DNA of 46,728 nt from an uncultured Pseudomonadota bacterium (GTDB lineage Bacteria; Pseudomonadota; Alphaproteobacteria; RF32; CAG-239), in assembly GCA_902763905.1 (NCBI GenBank), contig CACWUA010000008.1:1-46728 (forward strand), read 5' to 3'. A model generated the notes under the pieces. That model was not told the DNA's origin, made no database searches, and saw only the letters and a program-made list of their open reading frames with translations. This document shows, one piece after another, positions 8,319 through 15,831 of the stretch (its first letter is position 1; each line of letters starts with the position of its first letter). A program made the position numbers and the translations under genes.

Positions 8319-9389
8319 TTGCAAGAATTTTTCGCAAAATATCAAATTAAGGTCCGGAGAATCGCCGTAGCCGTATCAGGTGGCGCCGATTCTCTGGCAC
8401 TTGTTTTAATGGCCAAAGAGCAATTGGCGGTTTTCGGTTATGAAATAATTGCGCTGACGGTCAGTCACGGGTTGCGCCCGAGTTCGGAAGAGGAGGCGCG
8501 ATATGTGGCAAAAATTATGCAACAATACGGAATCGAACACCATATTTTATATTGGCAAGGTGCAAAACCGACTACAGGGATTGAGGAAGCGGCGCGACAT
8601 GCCCGTTATAAATTGCTGACCGAATGGTGTCGGCAAAATGATATCAGAGTTTTGCTGACGGCACATCATTTGCAAGATCAGGCCGAAACGTTTTTGATGC
8701 GTTTGCAACGCGGCAGCGGGCTTGAAGGCTTGTCCTGTATGCGTGAAATTACCGAGCGTGACGGAGTGTTGATTTTGCGGCCGCTGTTATATTTTTCACC
8801 GGAAACAATGCAAAATTATCTGCAACAAAAAGGAATTGAATGGGTAAAGGACGAGTCTAATTCGGATACGCGTTATTTGCGCAACCGAATCCGTGCTTTT
8901 CTCCCACAATTGGAAAGTGAAACGCAGATTTCGGCCGAATGTTTGGCATTGACGGCAAAGCGCCTGCAAAGTGCAGAGGATTATATTGAAAAGCAGGTCG
9001 ATGAAGTTTTTGTCTGTCAGGTGCAATCAATCGGCGATATTGTGTATTGCTTTAAATATACGGATTTTTTAAACTGGCACGACGAGATTAAGTTCAGAAT
9101 TTTGGCACGCCTGTGTCGGCGTGAATATATTCCGCGTGCCGAAAGATTGTTGAACGCCATTGTTCAAATGCGGAAATTACCGTTTGTCGGGCTTACTCTC
9201 GGCGGAAAGGAAATTTTTAAGGCATACGATAAAATTTGGGTTGTGCCGGAGTTGACGGCAAAACGTAAGTCGAGCCGCGCCGCATGGAAGGATTTTGTTG
9301 CGGCGAATCGGCAATTTCAAAATCAGAAAATTCCGCATAAGGCACGGGTGGCGATTTTGCACAAGGCGGGAGCAGAGGATGATTTATAA
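8319..9389 (+). CDS. tilS: tRNA(Ile)-lysidine synthase TilS
   Basis: A 356-residue enzyme that ligates lysine to C34 of tRNA-Ile(CAU) using ATP, changing the decoding from AUG to AUA. The PP-loop motif SGGADS lies at residues 20-25, and TAHHLQDQAETFLMRLQRGSGLEGLSCM is the typical catalytic stretch (around 108-135). Translation starts at a TTG immediately after the cpoB stop, with no gap; no ATG is better placed. The C-terminal half is short and divergent, as is common in this lineage. Confidence 0.93.
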   Translation: MQEFFAKYQIKVRRIAVAVSGGADSLALVLMAKEQLAVFGYEIIALTVSHGLRPSSEEEARYVAKIMQQYGIEHHILYWQGAKPTTGIEEAARHARYKLLTEWCRQNDIRVLLTAHHLQDQAETFLMRLQRGSGLEGLSCMREITERDGVLILRPLLYFSPETMQNYLQQKGIEWVKDESNSDTRYLRNRIRAFLPQLESETQISAECLALTAKRLQSAEDYIEKQVDEVFVCQVQSIGDIVYCFKYTDFLNWHDEIKFRILARLCRREYIPRAERLLNAIVQMRKLPFVGLTLGGKEIFKAYDKIWVVPELTAKRKSSRAAWKDFVAANRQFQNQKIPHKARVAILHKAGAEDDL

Positions 9390-10401
9390 TAATTTGGCCG
9401 AAATATCTGCCGGTTTTGATTTGTTTTTGTTTGATGCCTACGGTGTTTTTTGGGAGGGCAACAAGTTTTATGACGGCAGTTTGGAAATGATGCAAACGTT
9501 GGTTGCGCAGGGCAAAACGGTGGTTGTGATTTCAAATTCGACGCAAATGGCGGAAGATTTAATCGGTAGTTACGGCAAGCGCGGAATGGTGCAAGGGCGA
9601 GATTATAATTATATGCTGTCGTCCGGCGATGTGTTGCGGCAACATTTGCTGAAAGCCGATATTACCTTTGCAAATTGCCCGCATCCCCGCAAATATTATG
9701 TTATCGGAAAATCGCACGACAAGGCTTTTGCCGATACGCCGTATCAGCAGGTGAGTACAATGGAAGAGGCCGATTTTATCTATTGCGGTGTGCCGTTTTT
9801 GTTTGATGAAGATGTGGCGGCATATCCGCAATATAAAAATATGTATTGGCCGGTGAAAAATAATGAAAGCGGCGGGGGAAAGGTATGGGATACCACTACG
9901 CCGGAGCCGTTCGAGGCAAAGGTGGACAAGGCAGTGGCCTTAGGATTACCGGTCTTGAATGCCAATCCGGACTTTACCGCCAAAGAGGGACATCCGTTGG
10001 TGCCGGAAGCTGAGGCGGTTTTTGTGGTGCGCAACGGAACTGTCGCCGAAATGTTCAGAAAACGCGGCGCCGAAGTTTTGGAATACGGCAAACCGCACAC
10101 CAATATTTATAATTATACGTTTGCCATGTTGCAAAAAAACGGAGTAAGAATCGATAAAAAGCGAACCTGTATGATTGGGGATACGGTACGCACCGATATT
10201 AAGGGAGCCGTCAATGCGGAAATTACGCCGATTTTGTGTGTGGGTGAGACGGAGTCGGAGCGGGCATTTGGTGAAACGGCGGATGTGATTCGTGACCAGG
10301 TGCTGGGTGGCCTTGCCGATGTATCAGAGGAAGATATTGATAAGGTGATTATTGCTTATGAACCAATTTGGGCGATTTCGTCGTACCAAAAATATGACTA
10401 A
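9379..10401 (+). CDS. TIGR01459-type HAD hydrolase with a fused triosephosphate isomerase fragment
   Basis: The first ~278 residues are a class IIA HAD phosphatase of the alphaproteobacterial TIGR01459 kind. Motif I is FDAYGVFWEG, motif II is VVISNS, a lysine lies in the GKPH region, and motif IV is CMIGDTVRTDIKGA. The last ~60 residues are not HAD but the C-terminal half of triosephosphate isomerase: TPILCVGETESERA, then VIIAYEPIWAI, with the catalytic Glu in YEP. The frame then runs into SSYQKYD and stops where TPI should continue GTGK. So the HAD tail is lost and a TPI piece joined in frame. The ATG at 9379 has GGAG and overlaps tilS by 11 bases. The HAD part could still work; the TPI part cannot be an isomerase. 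Confidence 0.85.
   Translation: MIYNNLAEISAGFDLFLFDAYGVFWEGNKFYDGSLEMMQTLVAQGKTVVVISNSTQMAEDLIGSYGKRGMVQGRDYNYMLSSGDVLRQHLLKADITFANCPHPRKYYVIGKSHDKAFADTPYQQVSTMEEADFIYCGVPFLFDEDVAAYPQYKNMYWPVKNNESGGGKVWDTTTPEPFEAKVDKAVALGLPVLNANPDFTAKEGHPLVPEAEAVFVVRNGTVAEMFRKRGAEVLEYGKPHTNIYNYTFAMLQKNGVRIDKKRTCMIGDTVRTDIKGAVNAEITPILCVGETESERAFGETADVIRDQVLGGLADVSEEDIDKVIIAYEPIWAISSYQKYD
10213..10377 (+). pseudogene. tpiA: Internal fragment of triosephosphate isomerase (tpiA)
   Basis: About 55 codons match residues roughly 115-170 of TPI, including the catalytic glutamate in AYEPIWAI. The N-terminal barrel half (with the catalytic Lys and His) and everything after WAI are absent. The fragment is bounded on the left by the HAD gene and on the right by a HIT-family fragment in another frame. 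Confidence 0.82.
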
Positions 10402-10690
10402 CCTGACGATGGAGGAGCGCTTTCAGCTGATGCGGGAAATTGCGCTGGCGGAGAGTGTGATGTTTAAGCTTTTCCCGTGTGAACAGGATAATGTGGCAAT
10501 GATTGGTAATATGACGCCGCAGTTGCACGTGCATATCGTGTGCCGCAAAAAGGGAGATCCGGAGTGGCCGGATACGGTATGGAATCGCACTACCGGCAAA
10601 TATGATCCGGCTCAAAAAGCCGAAATTATTGCCAAGATTAAAGCGGAATTTACGGCGCAAGCCAAAGATATTAAATACGATCAACTTTAA
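10394..10690 (+). pseudogene. HIT-family protein, N-terminally truncated
   Basis: Residues MTNLTMEERFQLMREIALAE and QLHVHIVCRKKGDPEWPDTVW match the C-terminal two thirds of bacterial HIT proteins (nucleotidyl hydrolases), with the HxH of the histidine triad. The first ~35 residues of the family are missing, because the upstream sequence is the TPI fragment in a different frame. A TTG at 10352 gives a longer version without homology at its front. It is probably not a working HIT enzyme, though the triad remains. kdsB follows after 14 bases. Confidence 0.72.
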
Positions 10691-10704
10691 CAAAGGACGA
10701 AAAA

Positions 10705-11478
10705 ATGAGCAGAGTAATTACTTTAATGCCGGTCAGATTGGCCGCCACCAGACTTCCGAATAAGCCGCTGCGGGTGATTAACGGCAAGACGATGGTGCAA
10801 CGTGTGTATGAAAATGTTAAAAATGCACTGGATACGGATATCGCTATTGCCGCCGGCGATCAGGCGATTGTAGATGAGTGTAAAAAATTCGGGGCAACGG
10901 CGATTTTAACCGATCCGAATCTGCCGAGCGGTACCGACCGAATTGCCGCCGCGCTCAAAATTTTGGATCCGGACGGTACAAAATATGATATAGTGGTGGA
11001 TTTTCAGGGCGATAACATCAATGTCGACCCGAAGGTTACGCTGCCTTTGGTAGAAATGGTGGAGCGCACCGGTTGCGATATTGCCACTTGCGGTATGCTG
11101 ATTAAAACCGAAGAAGATAAGAACAATCCGAATGTGGTAAAAATCATTATGGGCTTAAAAGAAGGCGAAAAAGAGGCACGTTGTTTGTATTTTACGCGTG
11201 CAACCGCGCCGTATACACGCAATCCGGAAAAGTGTCCGAATCAGGATTTGTATTATCACATCGGTATTTATGTTTTCAAAGCGGCATCGCTGCAGAAAAT
11301 GGTGTCGTTGCCGACCGGCGTGCTTGAAAAACGCGAGGCTTTGGAGCAGTTGCGTGCGCTTGAAAACGGAATGGATGTTCGCGCCATGTTGGTGGATAAC
11401 ATCAAACTGGTGCAGGAAGCACCGGCAGATATCAATACCGAAGAAGATTTGGTCAACGCTCTGCCTTATATTAAATAA
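10705..11478 (+). CDS. kdsB: 3-deoxy-manno-octulosonate cytidylyltransferase KdsB
   Basis: A 257-residue cytosolic enzyme that makes CMP-Kdo from CTP and Kdo, the activated sugar used by WaaA. The N-terminal nucleotide-binding signature MPVRLAATRLPNKPL, the VDFQGDNINVDP motif (around 95-106) and PYTRNP are present. The start has an AAAGGACG ribosome site. The acceptor enzyme waaA is encoded at 32568-33845 in this window, consistent with a Kdo-bearing lipid A. Confidence 0.93.
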   Translation: MSRVITLMPVRLAATRLPNKPLRVINGKTMVQRVYENVKNALDTDIAIAAGDQAIVDECKKFGATAILTDPNLPSGTDRIAAALKILDPDGTKYDIVVDFQGDNINVDPKVTLPLVEMVERTGCDIATCGMLIKTEEDKNNPNVVKIIMGLKEGEKEARCLYFTRATAPYTRNPEKCPNQDLYYHIGIYVFKAASLQKMVSLPTGVLEKREALEQLRALENGMDVRAMLVDNIKLVQEAPADINTEEDLVNALPYIK

Positions 11479-11687
11479 ATGCGTCTGATGGGGTATTACT
11501 TGTTGTTTTTCTTGTGTACATGTTTTTGTACACGTTGTCGAACAGCTTCGTACAAACCTCGCTATCTGTGTCTGTCAGCGGCTGCGCTGGTAATGTTTTC
11601 GCGTTCATGTACGTTTCTGCGTGTCACTCAAGAAATTACTCCATATCTGCCACTTTTATAACAAAAGTAATATATCAATTTATGAGC
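11479..11687. other. Intergenic stretch between kdsB and the pilin gene
   Basis: No convincing gene is present. Two short overlapping plus-strand ORFs have no ribosome site or recognisable content. A small hairpin (GTGTACA/TGTACAC around 11514-11534) lacks a good T-run. Confidence 0.4.
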
Positions 11688-11716
11688 TTGACTATTTAAA
11701 TAAATTAAGCAATAAT
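11688..11716 (+). promoter_or_regulatory. Sigma70-type promoter for the pilin-like gene
   Basis: TTGACT at 11688 and AATAAT at 11711 are separated by 17 bp, about 45 bp upstream of the start codon at 11762. Confidence 0.6.
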
Positions 11717-11761
11717 GGCGAAAATTAAAAGTATTTAAGCGTTTATGTAAGGAGTATGACA

Positions 11762-12448
11762 ATGAAAGTTAATCAATCCGGCCGTTCAATGATCGAAATG
11801 TTGGGTGTGTTAGCCATCATCGGTGTTTTGTCTGTTGGTGGTATTGCCGGCTATTCCAAAGCTATGAGTAAATACAGAACCAATAAGGTTTTGGATCAGG
11901 TTTCTATGATGATTACCAATATTCGTACCATGTATGCACAGCAGCAGACTTATGGAAATTTGGATAATTCGGTGGTTATTGATATGGGGCTGGTGCCAGA
12001 AGAACTGATAGTGCCGAATTTACCGGAAAATGCCGCCGGTAAGTTACGTAATATTTTCGGTGGCCGCGTGTTTGTCGGTGCTTCGTCTTTGGATGGCGCC
12101 GGTGAAATAGGTAAAGTCGATAAAAATGCGTTTATTATTTCATTTTACGGTTTAACTCGTGATGCTTGTATTGCTATGGCTACAGCCGACTGGGGTGCAG
12201 GTTCTTCTTCCGGTTTGCTTGCTATGCATATTTACAGCCAATCTAAGGGAACTACCGTGGATCCGACTTCTATTGATGCTACGCTTGATGCAGTAAGCAA
12301 ATATACGCCGGGCAGTATCACACAAATGAGCGCAATTGCTGTGCCGGGTGATGAAAATGTAAAGGTTCCGTTGTCGGTTGATCAAGCACGTTTGGCTTGT
12401 TATTGTCCGAGCAAATCGCTCTGTGCCGTCAGCTGGAAGTATTACTGA
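11762..12448 (+). CDS. Type IV pilin-like prepilin
   Basis: A 228-residue protein with a class III signal: a short basic leader ending SGR, then SMIEMLGVLAIIGVLSVGG, the hydrophobic helix with the conserved Glu at +5 if cleavage follows the glycine. The helix continues into a long amphipathic N-terminal segment, then a globular domain with four Cys near the C-terminus (RDACIA; LACYCPSKSLC). It resembles the type IVb/PilS-like pilins of alphaproteobacteria. The second ATG is the better start, seven bases from TAAGGAG. No assembly genes are adjacent, so it depends on machinery elsewhere. Confidence 0.8.
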   Translation: MKVNQSGRSMIEMLGVLAIIGVLSVGGIAGYSKAMSKYRTNKVLDQVSMMITNIRTMYAQQQTYGNLDNSVVIDMGLVPEELIVPNLPENAAGKLRNIFGGRVFVGASSLDGAGEIGKVDKNAFIISFYGLTRDACIAMATADWGAGSSSGLLAMHIYSQSKGTTVDPTSIDATLDAVSKYTPGSITQMSAIAVPGDENVKVPLSVDQARLACYCPSKSLCAVSWKYY

Positions 12449-12472
12449 TACGGAAAATTTGGTATGATATAA

Positions 12473-12546
12473 AAAACACCTCATTTGAACTGTGTCCTAA
12501 AAGTCGGACAGTTCGTTTGTGGTATTTTTTATAGTAAGAAAATACC
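12473..12546. repeat. Large imperfect palindrome with an alternative pairing
   Basis: Arms 12473-12497 and 12506-12528 form an imperfect ~23-bp stem. The right end, GGTATTTT, can instead pair with AAAATACC at 12539-12546. It sits just after the pilin stop and before the ISL3 remnant, so it may be the pilin terminator or a leftover of an insertion-sequence end. Confidence 0.55.
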
Positions 12547-12837
12547 GACGATTGTATCGTACCCGAACATTATTTTTCCAAAAAGAAGCGCTATGTAACA
12601 ACGTTTGTAAATTTAAGCAAACACAAAGTGTTTGACGTTGTCTTGTGTTGCAGCGAAGAAGAGCTTATTCCATATTTAAGCAAACTTAAAGGTAAAGACA
12701 AAGTTCGAGTAATTGTAATGGATTTAAGCTCAAAATATCGTTCTATTGTCAAGAAATACTTTCCGAATGCGATGATAGTCAGTGATCGGTTTCACGTTAT
12801 TAAATTGATTTTGGAATGCTTTATGTGCTTAAATTAA
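12538..12837 (+). pseudogene. ISL3-family transposase remnant
   Basis: An open frame of ~99 codons contains KKKRYVTTFVNLSKHKVFDVV, then VRVIVMDLSSKYRSIVKKYF and MIVSDRFHVIKLI. This is the DDE core region of ISL3-type transposases with the VxDLSxxYR and DRFHV motifs. The N-terminal zinc-finger/HTH part and everything after the second catalytic region are missing. The frame ends in LECFMCLN and a stop. No intact terminal inverted repeats were seen. It lies just outside the tRNA-Lys integrative element. Confidence 0.8.
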
Positions 12838-12992
12838 CTTGATAAATGGTCAAACTGGTGATTGATACTTTTTATAATTTTTTACCCCGTCTTGCAACTC
12901 AGCTGTGTTGGGTCACTTGTCCACTAAATTCGTTGTCGCTGTTGCTCCAACTTATTAAGTGGTCTTCGCCCGTTGTCGAAAACCAACAAAAA

Positions 12993-13014
12993 AAAACACC
13001 CGAAGGTGGTTTTC
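12993..13014 (-). terminator. Terminator below the partial tRNA-Lys
   Basis: A hairpin with a CGAA loop (AAAACACC against GGTGGTTTT, one bulge) has a long T-run on the minus strand. An outer CCAACAAA/TTTGTTGG pairing extends it. It lies just 3' of the CCA end of the partial tRNA copy. Confidence 0.7.
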
Positions 13015-13019
13015 TTTGT

Positions 13020-13138
13020 TGGTGAGCTCGGTGGGATTGTTTCGCTCCGCGTTTCCTTCGCACTCATCGCCTACGGCGACCGGCATACTCTCGTCTGCCT
13101 TTCGCTTGGCGTCGAACCCGCGACCCTTTGATTAAAAG
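13020..13138 (-). pseudogene. Partial tRNA-Lys 3' half with a ~74-bp insert in the T-loop (far att site)
   Basis: The minus strand repeats the 3' half of tRNA-Lys(TTT) from the anticodon loop to CCA. The 26-bp block 13113-13138 equals 19810-19835, and the 19-bp block 13020-13038 equals 19791-19809. In the intact gene these blocks are contiguous; here 74 bp (13039-13112) split them in the T-loop, between TTCG and AAT. The insert is GC-rich with an inner TCGCC/GGCGA hairpin. The duplicated tRNA end marks the distal attachment site of the integrative element. A related insert occurs at 37547-37627. Confidence 0.85.
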
Positions 13139-13273
13139 TTTAAGAGGAGTCGATAAAACAATGACTTACATAAAAATCTAAAAAATTACATTTAATTACA
13201 AAATTATTATTGACTTTCAATAACTTATATGTTACTTTTCATTACATAAGGTTGCACGAGATTCTTTTAATTT

Positions 13274-13311
13274 TGCTTACTATGTGCTTACCAGTAAGCA
13301 GCCAGTAAGCA
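13274..13311. promoter_or_regulatory. Perfectly symmetric four-site array at the integrase promoter
   Basis: Two TGCTTAC sites (4-bp spacer TATG), a 2-bp centre CA, then two GTAAGCA sites (4-bp spacer GCCA) form a 38-bp symmetric array ending 20 bp before the integrase start. The left half recurs at the opposite end of the element (19723-19740). This suggests integrase arm-type sites or an autoregulatory operator. Confidence 0.7.
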
Positions 13312-13331
13312 GACATAAAAAGGGGCTAAAG

Positions 13332-14573
13332 ATGAGAATAATAAAAAGCGAAGTCGATAAAATTAAGTTTTCCGATAAAGATGTGTTTTATTGGGATGAT
13401 GAATTAAAAGGTTTTGGCATTAAGACCACAGCGACAAGCAAGACATATATAATACAGGGACGCGTTAATAATAAGAGTATACGCCGTAAAATTGGTAACG
13501 TTGGCACGTTAACGCCGGATGAAGCCCGCAAAGAAGCAATTAAATTATTGGCTGAACTTGTAAAAGGCGTTGATATAAACGCCGAAAAGAAAAAAGACCA
13601 AGCCAAAGGCGTAACACTTAAACAGGCTTATGATGACTATAAGCGGATTAAACGGTTGAGAGATACAACGCAAGCCGGATATGATAGCGCGTTTAATACC
13701 GTTTTTAAGGATTGGCTTGACGTTGAGATTAAAAAAATAAATCGCGATATGATAGAAAATAAATTTAAGACTTATAGCAAAGATAAGCCGATTGCGACAA
13801 ATTTATATTTTAGAGCATTAAAAGCCGTGTTTAATTTTGCGATTGAAAAATATTGTATTGACGGCGAGCCGGTTATACCGTCGAATCCGTGTAATCGGTT
13901 AAACGTGTTTAAGATGTGGAACGAGATGAAGCCGCGCGACCGTTATGTTAAGCCGGCACAAATAAAGATGTTTTATTATGGCGTAACGCCGGATGAAGTC
14001 GATACGCCGTATATCAAAGCCGTAAAAAATCAATGCAAGTTTATTTTATTTACCGGATTGCGCGACCAAGAAGCCGCTTGTTTAAGACGTAAGGATATTG
14101 ACTTTGATGAAAAGACAATAACGGTTGAGGACACTAAAAATCATCACCGGCATATTTTGCCGTTTGGCGAGTGGTTAGGCGGATTTTTAAGCGAATTGTG
14201 TGAGGGTAAAAAGCAAAATGATTATATTTTTGCGTCGGGTAATAAACACGGACACCTTAAAGACCACCGCAAAGCAGTAAGACAAATATCAAAAGATTGC
14301 GGCGTAGCGTTTAGTTTGCACGATTTGCGGCGCACGTTTGCCAGTATTGTGGCAAATGATTTGCCGTTTGTTGTGTCGGAATATCATCAACAGAGATTAT
14401 TAAATCATATACCGCAGGATGTACACAGCAAGCATTATGTGCAATTTGCGGACGAAGCATTAAGAAAGCCGATGCAGGCGGTTGAGGATTATATTTTGGC
14501 GCAAGCCGGAATAAAAGAGCCGGTTAAGGATAATAAGGTTGTCGATATAAAGGATATAAGAAAAGACGCGTAA
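13332..14573 (+). CDS. Tyrosine recombinase (integrase) of the tRNA-Lys element
   Basis: A 413-residue phage-type integrase. The N-terminal DUF4102-like arm-binding region (FYWDDELKGFGIKTTATSKT, about 18-37) and a SAM-like core-binding domain (about 95-190) precede the catalytic domain. The catalytic Arg is in TGLRDQEA, the HxxR box is HDLRRTFAS, and the nucleophile Tyr is in SKHYVQFADEAL. The ATG at 13332 with AAGGGGC is preferred; a start at 13284 would run through the palindromic array. It lies next to the far att site, as expected, and catalyses integration into and excision from tRNA-Lys. Confidence 0.93.
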   Translation: MRIIKSEVDKIKFSDKDVFYWDDELKGFGIKTTATSKTYIIQGRVNNKSIRRKIGNVGTLTPDEARKEAIKLLAELVKGVDINAEKKKDQAKGVTLKQAYDDYKRIKRLRDTTQAGYDSAFNTVFKDWLDVEIKKINRDMIENKFKTYSKDKPIATNLYFRALKAVFNFAIEKYCIDGEPVIPSNPCNRLNVFKMWNEMKPRDRYVKPAQIKMFYYGVTPDEVDTPYIKAVKNQCKFILFTGLRDQEAACLRRKDIDFDEKTITVEDTKNHHRHILPFGEWLGGFLSELCEGKKQNDYIFASGNKHGHLKDHRKAVRQISKDCGVAFSLHDLRRTFASIVANDLPFVVSEYHQQRLLNHIPQDVHSKHYVQFADEALRKPMQAVEDYILAQAGIKEPVKDNKVVDIKDIRKDA

Positions 14574-14775
14574 AAGCGTTTTACAATATTATTAAAATAA
14601 TTTGTTATTTTTGTTACTTTTGTTACGAAAAACGCGAAGCCCTTATAAAATCTATGTTATCGGCGATTTGAATTGTAACAAAAACCGAAAAAACAGATAA
14701 CAAATATAACATTTTTGCGCTTGAAGCGGTGGAATTTTCTGACACGATGAAAAAGGTTATTTTCTTACACAGTAA
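14574..14775. other. AT-rich non-coding region with repeated GTTAC/GTAAC tracts
   Basis: Three near-direct TTTTGTTA(C/T) units at 14601-14626 face inverted GTAAC/ATAAC units at 14675-14710. The stretch has no convincing gene; a minus-strand ORF of 96 codons across it has no recognisable content. In an element carrying its own primase and helicase, an AT-rich repeat cluster next to the integrase could be a replication origin or a binding region, but this is inference. Confidence 0.35.
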
Positions 14776-14801
14776 AAAAAGGCGATATATCCACCGCCTT
14801 T
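14776..14801. terminator. Hairpin terminator between integrase and the replication block
   Basis: An 8-bp stem (AAAAGGCG with CGCCTTTT) has a 7-base T-run on the minus strand and TTTT within the plus-strand stem. It could serve either direction. Confidence 0.6.
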
Positions 14802-14894
14802 TGATTGTTGATATATGCAGGATAATGCTTGAATAAATGACCGTTATGTGAACGAATAGAAGTATAAGGAATAATAAGCAAAGAGGGCGGAATA

Positions 14895-15428
14895 ATGGAT
14901 AAAGCAACAGCAAAAGATTTTAATTTAGATGAAGATATACCACAAGAATTTATTGATGCGTTAGATGATGTAAGAGAAAAAATAAAAGCTGAAATAAAAA
15001 AAAATCAAAATACACCGGCGGAAACGTTATATAGTGGCATATTTAGGATTGTAAGGAATTTTGCCGTTGATATTATTGAAAAGGCTGATAAATACAAAGA
15101 TATTGCATACACAATAAAGAATTTAACCAAGCAAGAAATCGCAGCAGAAAAAAGTGAAAAAGCAAGTATTAGTATACAACAACGTTGGGATAAAAATCCC
15201 CAAAGAAATGCTGAAATAGAACAGACAATCAATATTGCTAAAGAAATATTATTAAAATCACAAAAAAAACATACTTTATCATCTTTGGAAAATGAAATAA
15301 GAAATTATTGTGCAAAAAATGGCATAGAACATATAAGAACACCGCAAACTTATAAAGGTTATATAGAAAAAAACAAAGAGATAATGAAGCAATTAGATTG
15401 TGAACGCCTTAGAAAAAGTCGATATTAG
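14895..15428 (+). CDS. Unknown protein of the integrative element
   Basis: A 177-residue, Lys/Glu/Ile-rich, probably all-helical protein starting MDKATAKDFNLDEDIPQEF, with a ribosome site AGAGGGCGG. It contains a likely coiled coil (about 75-95) and a basic C-terminus. I do not recognise a domain. Its base composition is more AT-rich than the neighbouring primase genes. A terminator follows, so it is a separate transcription unit from the replication genes. A regulator is possible but not shown. Confidence 0.6.
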   Translation: MDKATAKDFNLDEDIPQEFIDALDDVREKIKAEIKKNQNTPAETLYSGIFRIVRNFAVDIIEKADKYKDIAYTIKNLTKQEIAAEKSEKASISIQQRWDKNPQRNAEIEQTINIAKEILLKSQKKHTLSSLENEIRNYCAKNGIEHIRTPQTYKGYIEKNKEIMKQLDCERLRKSRY

Positions 15429-15487
15429 ATACGACGTATTTAATATTAAAATGAATGTATTAAAAACACAAAATCAAAAAACAATGT

Positions 15488-15522
15488 AACCCTTAAGATG
15501 TGAACAGCATTTTGAGGGTTTT
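15488..15522 (+). terminator. Rho-independent terminator
   Basis: AACCCTTAA pairs with TTGAGGGTT (one wobble pair), followed by TTTT. It lies after the 177-residue gene and before the AlpA-like gene. Confidence 0.7.
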
Positions 15523-15570
15523 AAAATGTTTTCACGTTGGAAAAATTTATTTTAATACGGAGTTTTTAAA

Positions 15571-15831
15571 ATGGCTGAAAACATTATTGATTTACAAAAG
15601 CAATTTATAGCGGCGGATGATGAAGCGATGCTTTCAACGAATATTGTGGCGGCATATACCGGCTTGTCGATTAGTTGGTTTAACAACAAAGCATATCAGG
15701 GCGGTGGTATTGGTTACACAAAACTGTTAAACAAGCGGCTTTATAAAAAGGCGGATGTTTTGGCGTGGTTGGCAGAAAACAGCCAAAAGGTAAAATCAAC
15801 GTCGGAATATAAAGGCGGTAATAATGGCTGA
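15571..15831 (+). CDS. AlpA/MerR-like helix-turn-helix protein (excisionase-type)
   Basis: An 86-residue protein. The core LSTNIVAAYTGLSISWFNNK is a winged HTH_17-type helix-turn-helix, followed by KRLYKKADVLAWLAENS, the typical wing and closing helix of AlpA/Xis-like proteins. In such elements they act as excisionase or as activator of the integrase. It overlaps the primase gene by 8 bases, so the two are co-translated. Which of the two roles it has cannot be told from sequence. Confidence 0.78.
   Translation: MAENIIDLQKQFIAADDEAMLSTNIVAAYTGLSISWFNNKAYQGGGIGYTKLLNKRLYKKADVLAWLAENSQKVKSTSEYKGGNNG

Noticed and set aside
12538-12837. Intact ISL3 insertion sequence
   Set aside because: Only about 100 codons of the transposase core remain and no matching terminal inverted repeats or target duplication were found.
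13039-13112. T-loop insert as a group I intron
   Set aside because: At ~74 bp it is too short, bacterial tRNA group I introns sit in the anticodon loop, and the flanking tRNA lacks its 5' half, so splicing could not give a tRNA.
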